Origin: Carboxylicivirga caseinilyticus
GTDB lineage: Bacteria; Bacteroidota; Bacteroidia; Bacteroidales; Marinilabiliaceae
Length of the DNA: 64,000 nt
Direction of reading: 5' to 3'
Assembly (NCBI GenBank): GCA_025499705.1
Contig: JAFMVE010000031.1
Location: forward strand, 1 to 64,000
Shown piece by piece: positions 56,686 through 64,000 of this stretch. The translations under genes were made by a program, and so were the position numbers. The notes under the pieces are model-generated. The model saw only the letters and a list, made by a program, of their open reading frames with translations, was not told the DNA's origin and searched no databases. Position 1 is the stretch's first letter, and every line of letters begins with the position of its first letter.

Positions 56686-57190
56686 AAGGGGAAAACAACC
56701 TGTCTGGAAAGATATTGCTAAGATATACAAAAAGAATGCATTCTTATGTTTAAGTATGCTTTCATTATGATGAAAGTCATATTTTGTTACATTAAATTGG
56801 GTGTTGCATACATTAAAGGTTCTAGAAATATACTTTGATTCTTCTAAAATTCATATTGCTGTTTCGTTTTTTAGATGTGTTAAGGCGTTGTTTATCAGAA
56901 GCTAATGATTGATATTATCGAAATTTAAAGAATGTAGTAGTCCAGATTTAATGATAAATAATGTTTCGTAAGTTTGATGGTTTAATTGAATGGCAGTTTG
57001 AGCTGTCAATATCATTTGTAAAAGGAATAAAATCTATAAGTGTATAATTATTCAATAAGTTATAAAGTGTGGTAGCTGAAATAGATTTTTAATAGTGAGA
57101 ATATTAAATACATTAATGTAACGGCTAAAGGGGGAGATTGATTAACATTCTATTTTGTTGGTTTTATAAATAGAAAGGATTTATAATTTT
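56686..57190. other. Long intergenic region, no gene seen
   Basis: About 500 AT-rich bases between the leftward terminator and the end of the AraC/TPR regulator gene. If that terminator is used, the regulator mRNA has a long 3' untranslated region here, or an undetected RNA lies within. I see no ORF with a good start and no strong structure. Confidence 0.5.
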
Positions 57191-59245
57191 CTAATTAATT
57201 ATAGAGAATAAATCTTCTTTTTCAAGTTTAGCCTTAAGTCGTTGATGATTTTGCCAGAATTTATTCTCAATTTGGGCCATTGTCTCTTTAAATTCAGTGG
57301 TGTCTTTAATTGGTTCAAACATTGGATCTATAGGTGTAAATAGAGGAACCCATATTTGAATATTCTCTTCCTTAGCAAAAAGTTGAAGATGCTTAATGGC
57401 CTTATCAAAATTGTTCATGTAGGCATAATAAGCCGACCAATGAAGGTTTTTATAAGTTGATTGATCTTTTTCGGCGAATTCTTTAAAATCAATGATTAAC
57501 TTTTCAGCATCAATGTATCGGCCTAATTTACGGTAAACATATGCTATTTCGGCATTTTTATGAATATACGATTGAGTTTGAAGGTAATTTCTAATGGTAA
57601 TAAATTTATCAAAGTAAACAGCAGCATCCGACCATTTTTCATTGTAATAGCATATATTTCCCATTTCCTGAATAATATCAAATCGGGTTGTGTCTTTGAT
57701 TAACGTATTAAAAAGTAGTTGTTGAGTTTTATTTAAATCTTTATTCTTAGCATAGAGAATATAAGCTTTAACATAGTCAGAGAACAGGTTGTTAGGGTTG
57801 TAACGAAGGGATTTATTAATCGATATAATGGCCTCATCCACAAAGCCTGTTTGAATGAGAGCGTTGCTAAGATGTAAATATATATAACTCGCAGTGGTTG
57901 AATCGTAGGATGCAATATCAAGTCTGATACCTTTTAAAGCATATTCAAGGTATTTTTCCGTATCCGGTAGATGGTTTGTATATAAATCGGATAAGGTATT
58001 AATTACAGTGGCTGAATTAGGATTGTATTGTAGTGCTTTTTCAAGATATTCAACAGCCTGTTTGTAATTGCCATTTCGAATATAATAAAGTGCCTTGGCA
58101 TTGAGAGCTACTGCCAATTTAGGATTCAATAATAAAGCTTTATCGGCAAAATAAATCAGGGAGTCTACATACGTTTTACCTGGTTCAAACATGTCAAGAT
58201 AGTAGTATGAAATTGCCATTACTGAGTATGCCAGTGCAAATTCCGTATCTTTCGTTACTGCTTGTTTCATCAGGCTAATACCTTTTTTTAATCCAGGTAT
58301 ATTTTCGTTATGCATAAAATGAAGCCCCTTTAAATAAAGATCATAGGCTTCCATGTTATTGGTAGGTTTTAGTTCAATCTGCTCTATTTCTTCCGGACTG
58401 ATAATAACCTCTATTTCATCGGCTATTTTCTTGGCAATCTCCATTTGAATTGAGAAAATGTCAGCTGTCTGCCTTTTATATTGTTCCGACCAAAGATGTT
58501 TATCTCGGTTGGCTTCGATTAGCTGTACACTTAATAATATCTGATCGTTTATTTTTTGCCCACTTCCTTCAACTACATACTTTACACCCAGAACTTTGGC
58601 AATTTCAGGAATAGTCATATTTGAATTGCGAAACTTTTCTACTGAAGTGCGACTAACAACCTTTACATCCTTTATGGATTGAAGATTATTAAGAATGGCT
58701 TCCATCATACCATTGATGAGATACAGGTTTGTTGAATCGCTACTATCGTTTTTAAATGGTAAAACAGCTAAGGTTTTATCATTGTTATTATTGGATTCAT
58801 TTGATTGCCTGATAATTAAGATGGAAAAAATTGTTATTACAATCAGTAATCCCGTAATGTATGGAATAAGTTTTTTTAATATGTTTTGCTTTACAGTTGT
58901 TTCTGTAGTAGTTAGAAGATTGGATTGGTGTTGCTCATATTCGCCTGGTGGATAACCAAACTCCTCACGAAAACATTTAATAAAATAGGATGTGCTGTTG
59001 AATCCTACCAGGTAGGAAATTTCAGATACTGTTTTTTCTTTAGATTTTAATAACTTAACAGCTTCCTGTAGCCTTATTCTTCTTATAAACTGACTTGCGG
59101 AACATCCTTCTTCTTTTTGAATTCGTCTAAGCAGATTAGAACGACTCATTCCAACTTTGTCAGCTAGTTCTGAAACGCCAAAATTTTCGTTTTCAATATT
59201 ATTTTGAATTTCCTGCTCCAGTCTGCTTATAAATTCACTTGCCAT
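57191..59245 (-). CDS. Membrane-anchored AraC-type regulator with TPR sensor
   Basis: A 684-residue one-component regulator with reversed layout. Residues about 5-105 are an AraC-type double helix-turn-helix (FGVSELADKVGMSRSNLLRR and VSEISYLVGFNSTSYFIKCF). One membrane helix follows (about 126-147, LIPYITGLLIVITIFSILII). The periplasmic part starts with a TolB/FlgO-like domain (LAVLPFKNDSSDS, YLINGMMEAILNNLQSIKDV, about 155-280), then several TPR motifs to about residue 600. DNA binding in the cytoplasm and sensing outside are thus joined in one chain, as in CadC-like regulators. It is divergent from the ankyrin lipoprotein and acyltransferase genes across a 298-base region with direct repeats, so those are likely targets. 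Confidence 0.88.
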   Translation of the reverse strand: MASEFISRLEQEIQNNIENENFGVSELADKVGMSRSNLLRRIQKEEGCSASQFIRRIRLQEAVKLLKSKEKTVSEISYLVGFNSTSYFIKCFREEFGYPPGEYEQHQSNLLTTTETTVKQNILKKLIPYITGLLIVITIFSILIIRQSNESNNNNDKTLAVLPFKNDSSDSTNLYLINGMMEAILNNLQSIKDVKVVSRTSVEKFRNSNMTIPEIAKVLGVKYVVEGSGQKINDQILLSVQLIEANRDKHLWSEQYKRQTADIFSIQMEIAKKIADEIEVIISPEEIEQIELKPTNNMEAYDLYLKGLHFMHNENIPGLKKGISLMKQAVTKDTEFALAYSVMAISYYYLDMFEPGKTYVDSLIYFADKALLLNPKLAVALNAKALYYIRNGNYKQAVEYLEKALQYNPNSATVINTLSDLYTNHLPDTEKYLEYALKGIRLDIASYDSTTASYIYLHLSNALIQTGFVDEAIISINKSLRYNPNNLFSDYVKAYILYAKNKDLNKTQQLLFNTLIKDTTRFDIIQEMGNICYYNEKWSDAAVYFDKFITIRNYLQTQSYIHKNAEIAYVYRKLGRYIDAEKLIIDFKEFAEKDQSTYKNLHWSAYYAYMNNFDKAIKHLQLFAKEENIQIWVPLFTPIDPMFEPIKDTTEFKETMAQIENKFWQNHQRLKAKLEKEDLFSIIN

Positions 59246-59384
59246 TACCAGATTATGGTTCGATTAATACTATGACGAAGATACAAATTATTGTTATTTG
59301 CAACGGACAATTAAATGTATGAGTTCAAGTTCAAAATAAGCATTTAGATTACACTTCAAATTGACTGCAATAATTCGGTTTGCG

Positions 59385-59493
59385 TCATAATTTATATTGT
59401 TACATCATAATTTACACTCACTCTTCAAACTTTACATCAATCGCTGCATTACTGATTAATAGTGCATCATAGAATGAAGCAACTTTACATCAA
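59385..59493. promoter_or_regulatory. Direct repeats in divergent promoter region (candidate AraC sites)
   Basis: TCATAATTTA occurs at 59385 and again 20 bases later at 59405; TTTACATCAA occurs at 59431 and 59484. Both series share CATCA-like cores. Same-direction repeats about two helical turns apart are typical AraC-family operators. The group lies between the regulator gene and the ankyrin lipoprotein gene. Confidence 0.45.
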
Positions 59494-59543
59494 CAAATAT
59501 TTAATAACTCAAACACCTGGAAACAGGATAAAAAATTATAGTA

Positions 59544-60119
59544 ATGAAAACATCAAGAAATTTTAATCGAATGGTAATGTTGGTTGTGATGACAGCAACT
59601 TTAAGTGGAATGGTAGCATGTAAAAATACCCCTTCTGATACAGGTACTACAGCAAAAAAAATGGATAAACCTTCAATGGATATTTTTGCAGCAGCTTTTA
59701 TGGGTGATATTAAAGCAATAAGCGCTCATATTAGTATTGGAACTGATTTAAATCAAAAAGATCAATTTGGATCAACACCATTAATTATTGCAACCACATT
59801 TAATAAAGTTGAAGTTGCCAAAGCATTAATTAATGCAGGAGCTGATTTAAGTGTTAAAAGTGCCGATGGATCTACTGCTTTACATACTGCGGCTTTCTTT
59901 TGTCGAGGTGAGATAGTTGAGTCATTAATAAGTCATGGAGCAGATAAATCATTAACTAATAATTACGGATCAACCCCATTAGAAAGTGTAAGTGGTGCTT
60001 TTCAAGACGTCAAAGGGATTTATGAGCAAATTAACAGGGATCTGGGTCCATTGGGATTACGTCTTGATTTGAATTATCTGGAGGAGAATAGACCAAAAAT
60101 GGCAGATCTTTTAAAATAA
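59544..60119 (+). CDS. Ankyrin-repeat lipoprotein
   Basis: A 191-residue exported lipoprotein. The signal peptide ends in a lipobox (LSGMVAC, Cys26), followed by a short polar linker and about four ankyrin repeats (residues about 48-150: DIFAAAFMGDIKAISAHISI, then DQFGSTPLIIATTFNKVEVA, SADGSTALHTAAFFCRGEIV and NNYGSTPLESVSG). Ankyrin repeats bind proteins, so a scaffold or inhibitor role at the membrane is likely. The gene is followed after 24 bases by the acyltransferase and is divergent from the AraC/TPR regulator, which probably controls it. Confidence 0.85.
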   Translation: MKTSRNFNRMVMLVVMTATLSGMVACKNTPSDTGTTAKKMDKPSMDIFAAAFMGDIKAISAHISIGTDLNQKDQFGSTPLIIATTFNKVEVAKALINAGADLSVKSADGSTALHTAAFFCRGEIVESLISHGADKSLTNNYGSTPLESVSGAFQDVKGIYEQINRDLGPLGLRLDLNYLEENRPKMADLLK

Positions 60120-60143
60120 TTATTAATCCCAAATCAAAAAGTA

Positions 60144-61250
60144 ATGAATGCAATTGAACGACGATATGATATTGATTGGTTAAGAGTAATAGCTATTGCC
60201 TTACTTTTAATTTATCACTCAGCCATAGTATTTCAACCCTGGGGTGCATTAATTGGCTTTATGCAGAGTAATGAATCATTAGAGTGGATATGGATTCCAA
60301 TGTCGTTTCTGAATGTTTGGCGAATTCCATTACTATTTTTTGTGTCTGGAATGGGAGTATGTTTTGCAATGAGGAAACGAAGTTGGAAAGAATTATTGAT
60401 TGAACGTAGCAAACGTATTTTGGTTCCTTTGGTCTTTGGTATGTTAGCAATTGTTCCAGTACATGTTTTGATATGGCAAAGTTATTACAGCCAACCTTTA
60501 TCATACGAATGGGGAAGAGGTCATCTGTGGTTTTTGGCTAATATCTTTATCTATGTATTGGTTTTATTACCTGTGTTTTATTATTTGAAAAAAAGCACGC
60601 ATAAACTTCAGGATACGATCTCAAAGTTTCTGAGCCATCCATTGTCGGCTATATTGGTTACTGTTTTATTTGTTTTGGAAGTTATTTTAGTAAAGCCAGA
60701 TAGTTTTGAACTTTATGCTTTAACTACACATGGTTTTGTTATTGGTTTTATTTCTTTTTTGATGGGTTATTTATTTATATATAGTGGTGATCGATTTTGG
60801 GACGAAATAAAATCAAAAAGGTGGATTTATTTCATTATAGCTATCACTTTATATCTTATTCGTGTATTCATATTTGACTTAGCTTCCCCTAAATTTATTA
60901 TAGCAGTTGAATCTGTATCGTGGATTTATACGATCTTTTCATTTGGATTTAAATATTTGAATCGTTCAGGTAAATCCCTAAGCTATCTAAGTAAAGCAGC
61001 TTATCCGGTGTATGTTTTGCATATGATATTTTTATACCTGGGAGCGACCTTAATCTTACCGTTCAATATTAATACAGAAATGAAATTTGCAGGGGTGACT
61101 GCAATTAGTTTGTTTGGAAGCCTAATAGTTTATGAATTATTAATCAGACGAATAAAATGGATCAGTGTTTTATTTGGTGTATTTCAGACTAAGAAATATG
61201 GAGGTGCTGAATTTATTACAAGTGCAGAAGTGTTGAGCTACAGAGCCTAA
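60144..61250 (+). CDS. Acyltransferase family 3 membrane protein
   Basis: A 368-residue integral membrane acyltransferase with about ten hydrophobic segments. The N-terminal RYDIDWLRVIAIALLLIYHS with the catalytic-type histidine, and RIPLLFFVSGMGVCFAMRKR with RSKRILVPLVFGM, are standard for the OafA/MdoC group. These enzymes add acetyl or succinyl groups to glycans or lipids. It shares a transcript with the ankyrin lipoprotein. The target is unknown. A terminator follows. Confidence 0.88.
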   Translation: MNAIERRYDIDWLRVIAIALLLIYHSAIVFQPWGALIGFMQSNESLEWIWIPMSFLNVWRIPLLFFVSGMGVCFAMRKRSWKELLIERSKRILVPLVFGMLAIVPVHVLIWQSYYSQPLSYEWGRGHLWFLANIFIYVLVLLPVFYYLKKSTHKLQDTISKFLSHPLSAILVTVLFVLEVILVKPDSFELYALTTHGFVIGFISFLMGYLFIYSGDRFWDEIKSKRWIYFIIAITLYLIRVFIFDLASPKFIIAVESVSWIYTIFSFGFKYLNRSGKSLSYLSKAAYPVYVLHMIFLYLGATLILPFNINTEMKFAGVTAISLFGSLIVYELLIRRIKWISVLFGVFQTKKYGGAEFITSAEVLSYRA

Positions 61251-61254
61251 ACAA

Positions 61255-61290
61255 AAAAGCCGGAGCTTTCGTTAAAGACCGGCTTTTCAT
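61255..61290. terminator. Bidirectional terminator between acyltransferase and nhaD
   Basis: AAAAGCCGG and CCGGCTTTT pair around a 15-base loop with T or A runs on both sides, between convergent genes. Confidence 0.85.
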
Positions 61291-61310
61291 TTAACTTAAA
61301 TCACTAAATA

Positions 61311-62684
61311 TCAGAGCATGGTTTGAATGAAAAACACCAATGCTCCGGCAAGGTAACCTGCAATACCGATAAGACTTACCTTTTTCAGGTACCACATGAA
61401 ATCTATTTTTTCGAGGCCCATGGCAGCAACACCAGCTGCAGAACCAATAATTAATATACTACCTCCTGTTCCGGCACAATATGCCAGAAATGACCAAAAG
61501 TTACCATCCTGAACAAAATTAGCCATGTAACCAGTAGCACTTGCACCAGCTATATTATACATACCCATAGAAGCAGCTACCAAAGGCACGTTATCAACAA
61601 TAGAAGAAATGGCTCCAATCAGTATGTTAATAATATATATGTTTTTAACATGTTTATCCAGGTAATTTGCCATTATATCAAGGTGTCCTGCAGATTGTAA
61701 CGCGGCTACAGCACTTAATATACCTAAAAAGAATAATACTGTTGGCATGTCAATTGCCTTTAGTACAGCCGTAACAGTGTATTTTCTATGGTCCAGTCCT
61801 TCTCTGTTTTTCAAATAACGATCCGTCATTATCCATAATACAGCAAGGCCTAATAACATCCCTAAAAATGGAGGTAAGTGTGTGATAGTTTTAAATACAG
61901 GTACAGAAATTAATGCCAATATTCCAACAACTAACATAAACACTCTTTCCTGATGAGTTGTAAATTCTCTGGTTTCGTTTTCATCCAAAACAGGGCGTAA
62001 AGCTTGACCTTTAAGCATTAAAGAAAATAAAAGAGTAGATACAATCATATTAACCAGCGAGGGTAAAAGTACTGAAGAGATAATGCTAGCTGCAGTAATT
62101 TGATTACCAATCCAAAGCATAATGGTAGTGACATCACCAATGGGTGACCAGGCGCCACCAGCATTAGCTGAAATAACAACCATGCTGGCAAATATCCATC
62201 TGTTATGTTTATCTGTTAGTAATTTTCTTAAGACAGTAATGATAACAATGGTAGTGGTAAGGTTATCAAGTACGGCCGACATAAAAAAAGTAAGTGTACT
62301 GATGATCCAAAGTAACCTTACAGTATTAGTACTTTTGATTTTATTTGTAATTATTCTGAAGCCCTGGTATTTGTCAACCAATTCAACAATTGTCATTGCT
62401 CCAATTAGGAAGAATAGTATAGAAGCGATTTCAGACAAATGATGATATAATTCATGCTCAGTAATGAAATGATGTAAATCTTCAGTTCCATTTCCAAGTG
62501 CCTTGAAAGATTCCCAGGCTGAGCTATAACCCAACCCTAAAATACTTTCGCCGCCAAGAGCATAAATAGCCCATATGAGTGAGCCCATTAGAAGTGCCAT
62601 TCCGGCTTTGTTAATGTGATTGATGTGCTCGAAAACGATAAAACCATAGCCCAGCACAAAGATGATTAGCATTAATAAAAACAT
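61311..62684 (-). CDS. nhaD: Na+/H+ antiporter NhaD
   Basis: A 457-residue antiporter of the ion transporter superfamily, with about twelve to thirteen membrane segments. NhaD landmarks are MSAVLDNLTTTIVIITVLRKLL, SANAGGAWSPIGDVTTIMLW with conserved Asp and Thr, AISSIVDNVPLVAASMGMY, and GTGGSILIIGSAAGVAAMGL. NhaD proteins are found mostly in halophilic and marine bacteria and in plant chloroplasts, and exchange Na+ for H+ at high pH. With NhaA this gives the cell two unrelated sodium exporters. A palindrome lies just upstream. Confidence 0.93.
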   Translation of the reverse strand: MFLLMLIIFVLGYGFIVFEHINHINKAGMALLMGSLIWAIYALGGESILGLGYSSAWESFKALGNGTEDLHHFITEHELYHHLSEIASILFFLIGAMTIVELVDKYQGFRIITNKIKSTNTVRLLWIISTLTFFMSAVLDNLTTTIVIITVLRKLLTDKHNRWIFASMVVISANAGGAWSPIGDVTTIMLWIGNQITAASIISSVLLPSLVNMIVSTLLFSLMLKGQALRPVLDENETREFTTHQERVFMLVVGILALISVPVFKTITHLPPFLGMLLGLAVLWIMTDRYLKNREGLDHRKYTVTAVLKAIDMPTVLFFLGILSAVAALQSAGHLDIMANYLDKHVKNIYIINILIGAISSIVDNVPLVAASMGMYNIAGASATGYMANFVQDGNFWSFLAYCAGTGGSILIIGSAAGVAAMGLEKIDFMWYLKKVSLIGIAGYLAGALVFFIQTML

Positions 62685-62714
62685 CCTCTATAAAGTTTAG
62701 ATAATATAAATTCA

Positions 62715-62733
62715 ATGGAGTAGATTACTCCAT
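62715..62733. repeat. Perfect palindrome upstream of nhaD
   Basis: ATGGAGTA and TACTCCAT are perfect 8-base arms with a 3-base GAT centre, 31 bases before the start codon. There is no T run on the leftward side, so an operator is more likely than a terminator. Confidence 0.45.
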
Positions 62734-62773
62734 AATAGTGTTCTTGAGTTTTTGTTGAAAAGAGTATTGTTTA

Positions 62774-63079
62774 TTAAGCTTTAAATGGGGGTGATTTATC
62801 AGCTTCGTAACTAATTAAATAGCTGATAAATTGGTTGTAGTAGCAATATTTGTTTTGCTCAAAATTATAATGATGCAATTTGAAATTACACTTGTAGCAA
62901 AATGATGGTAAATCATCGAAATCTGTAACACTAATATAATCAGGGGTCTCAACAAAAGAAATTGTTAATTGGTTGGATATAATATTATCCTTATCCATCC
63001 TTATTTCATGATGGTTGGAGTAAATATTTGTAAATACAAATATTGTTAGGCTGGATAAGATGTTTATTATGATTGCCAT
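62774..63079 (-). CDS. Small hypothetical exported or membrane-anchored protein
   Basis: A 101-residue protein whose first 20 residues (IIINILSSLTIFVFTNIYS) form a signal peptide or membrane anchor. The mature part has cysteines in FCYKCNFKLHHY and KYCYYNQF, with two histidines, so it might bind a metal. It resembles no family I know. It precedes nhaD on the same strand by 90 bases. Coding status is likely but not certain because of its short length and AT-rich sequence. Confidence 0.5.
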   Translation of the reverse strand: MAIIINILSSLTIFVFTNIYSNHHEIRMDKDNIISNQLTISFVETPDYISVTDFDDLPSFCYKCNFKLHHYNFEQNKYCYYNQFISYLISYEADKSPPFKA

Positions 63080-63401
63080 ATTTTAATGTCGCGCAAATGT
63101 AGGGATTTTGACGGGCCTTTAATGTAGAAAGTTGTGAAAAATAAATAAATGTTATTTAATGGTATGTTAATACTATTGTCTGTGCTTTAAAGAAGATACC
63201 ATTGATATTCGTTTTTCTATAAAAGTATATACGTTGAGTTATAATGAATAGACTCACAAAAGGAAGAATCTGTTTAGAAATTTTTATGGATACAACATTC
63301 TAACATAAAACAATATAGTTAAGTTAATATTATCCAATAGCCCAAATTATTGCTATTTTGGGCTATTGGATTTCTTATTATATTTTATTGAGAAAAGTAT
63401 T
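63080..63401. other. Intergenic region with one long hairpin
   Basis: A 322-base AT-rich gap between two leftward genes. Apart from a strong hairpin near the rhodanese gene stop, nothing is recognised; a 19-codon ORF near 63244 is too short to support. Confidence 0.5.
63332..63371. terminator. 15-bp hairpin after rhodanese-like gene
   Basis: ATCCAATAGCCCAAA and TTTGGGCTATTGGAT are a perfect 15-base stem with a 10-base loop. It lies 30 bases past the rhodanese stop. No U run follows on that strand; T-rich sequence follows on the other. Confidence 0.5.
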
Positions 63402-64000
63402 TTAGCTACAACCACCTTGAACCCTTGTAACCTTTTTTTCAACAGGTTTATCCATCTTTGAAAGGGCTTCTTTTATTTCATTTAGTTTAGTTGCTGCGCT
63501 TACTCTAAAATGATAAATATTTTTTTCTCTCTTTGATGCATTCTCAGAAAGGCTCTCTATATCAAAATAGTTTTTGTGGAATTCTTGAGCTGAAGTTGTT
63601 AAGGCAATATTTTCTGCTTTACCAAAATATTCAGCTATTAGATATGCCCTTTTACTATCATTATCATTTTCAGCATAGAAAATATTTGTCTTTTCCCTTT
63701 GTTTTAATATTGCTCTGTATTTAATATCAGACAGTTCAGTTAATGGAATATTAATGGCAGTTGGTATATGAAATTTGTCAAAATCTTCTTTCGATCTCAC
63801 ATCAATAAGATTGTATTTATAATATTGACTAATTAATTCATCAGCTAATTCATCACCATCCATATTGGTGATGTGAACAGAATGTTCTAATAACATTTTT
63901 TCAATGCGTTGATGAACAAGTTCAGAGCGTGTAGGTGTAACTAATGTTATCAATACTAATAAAATAGCAACCCCTCCGGATATTGAATATGTAATAATGC
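63402..64000 (-). CDS. Rhodanese-like domain protein, membrane-anchored, 5' end outside window
   Basis: The frame is open to the window edge. Upstream of the TTG at 63953 it continues with TYSISGGVAILLVLITLV, a membrane or signal segment, so the true start lies beyond 64000. The visible part has a rhodanese fold around LIDVRSKEDFDKFHIPTAIN and IPLTELSD. At the active-site loop, where active enzymes have a cysteine in CxxGxR, this protein reads FYAENDNDSKRA, with no cysteine, so sulfur transfer there is unlikely. The C terminus ends in QGGCS, whose cysteine is outside the loop. Probably a periplasmic binding or regulatory domain. Confidence 0.75.
   Translation of the reverse strand, partial: IITYSISGGVAILLVLITLVTPTRSELVHQRIEKMLLEHSVHITNMDGDELADELISQYYKYNLIDVRSKEDFDKFHIPTAINIPLTELSDIKYRAILKQREKTNIFYAENDNDSKRAYLIAEYFGKAENIALTTSAQEFHKNYFDIESLSENASKREKNIYHFRVSAATKLNEIKEALSKMDKPVEKKVTRVQGGCS

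Noticed and set aside
63244-63303. 19-codon ORF starting ATG at 63244
   Set aside because: Too short, with no cysteines, motif or neighbouring signal to support it.

Overview
The window looks like a chromosomal segment from a Bacteroidota bacterium, most likely a marine member of the Bacteroidales/Marinilabiliales type; the genus cannot be fixed from sequence alone. Reasons: low G+C, Bacteroidota-type promoters (TTG, 18-20 bp, TAnnTTTG) in front of many genes, a type IX secretion (T9SS) gliding-type C-terminal domain, PorP/SprF and PorE-like proteins, a CarboxypepD_reg/DUF5686 outer-membrane protein, a DnaQ/GIY-YIG fusion, and two Na+/H+ antiporters (NhaA and NhaD). Most of the window is ordinary housekeeping and envelope biology. 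I see no tRNA, 16S/23S rRNA, insertion sequence, prophage or CRISPR array.

Layout. 0.1-5.3 kb: two small unknown genes, a start-less small ORF, ornithine aminotransferase, a DUF554 membrane protein, and an amino-sugar kinase fused to a RapZ C-terminal domain. 5.2-12 kb: a 46-residue zinc-ribbon protein, a MurU-like nucleotidyltransferase and NhaA, then an ABC exporter pair and an overlapping small-molecule kinase/IMPase-type phosphatase pair. 12-25 kb: a small outer-membrane protein, a leftward tripartite RND efflux operon (adaptor, pump, TolC), an EamA transporter, an ATP-cone nuclease, a PAP2 phosphatase and a DUF5686 protein. 25-40 kb: an AT-rich spacer, an unknown helical protein, then the dominant feature, a 3237-residue secreted repeat protein followed in the same direction by PorP/SprF, a TPR/propeller/OmpA PorE-like protein and a double-SPOR-like protein. 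40-42 kb: RNase P RNA, YihY, and on the opposite strand a structured RNA that I interpret as a 6S RNA candidate. 42-51 kb: DnaQ/GIY-YIG fusion, UPF0316, thioesterase, release factor 3, PHP phosphatase and a three-gene acyl-CoA carboxylase operon. 51-64 kb: ferritin, GH15 hydrolase divergent from a fused trehalose-phosphate synthase/phosphatase, PaaI thioesterase, a membrane-bound AraC/TPR regulator divergent from an ankyrin lipoprotein and an acyltransferase, NhaD, a small unknown protein and a rhodanese-like protein cut by the window edge.

How the genes fit together. The kinase-RapZ fusion and the MurU-like enzyme together resemble the AmgK/MurU peptidoglycan-recycling route, with an added sugar-sensing or RNA-binding domain. 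The giant adhesin cluster is a secretion/attachment unit in which the cargo is encoded beside its own PorP/SprF and PorE-like partners. The most interesting leads are the AmgK-RapZ architecture, the antisense-oriented 6S-like RNA with its own promoter, long closing helix and shared terminator, the layered repeat evolution of the giant protein, and the AraC/TPR regulator with direct repeats in its divergent promoter region.
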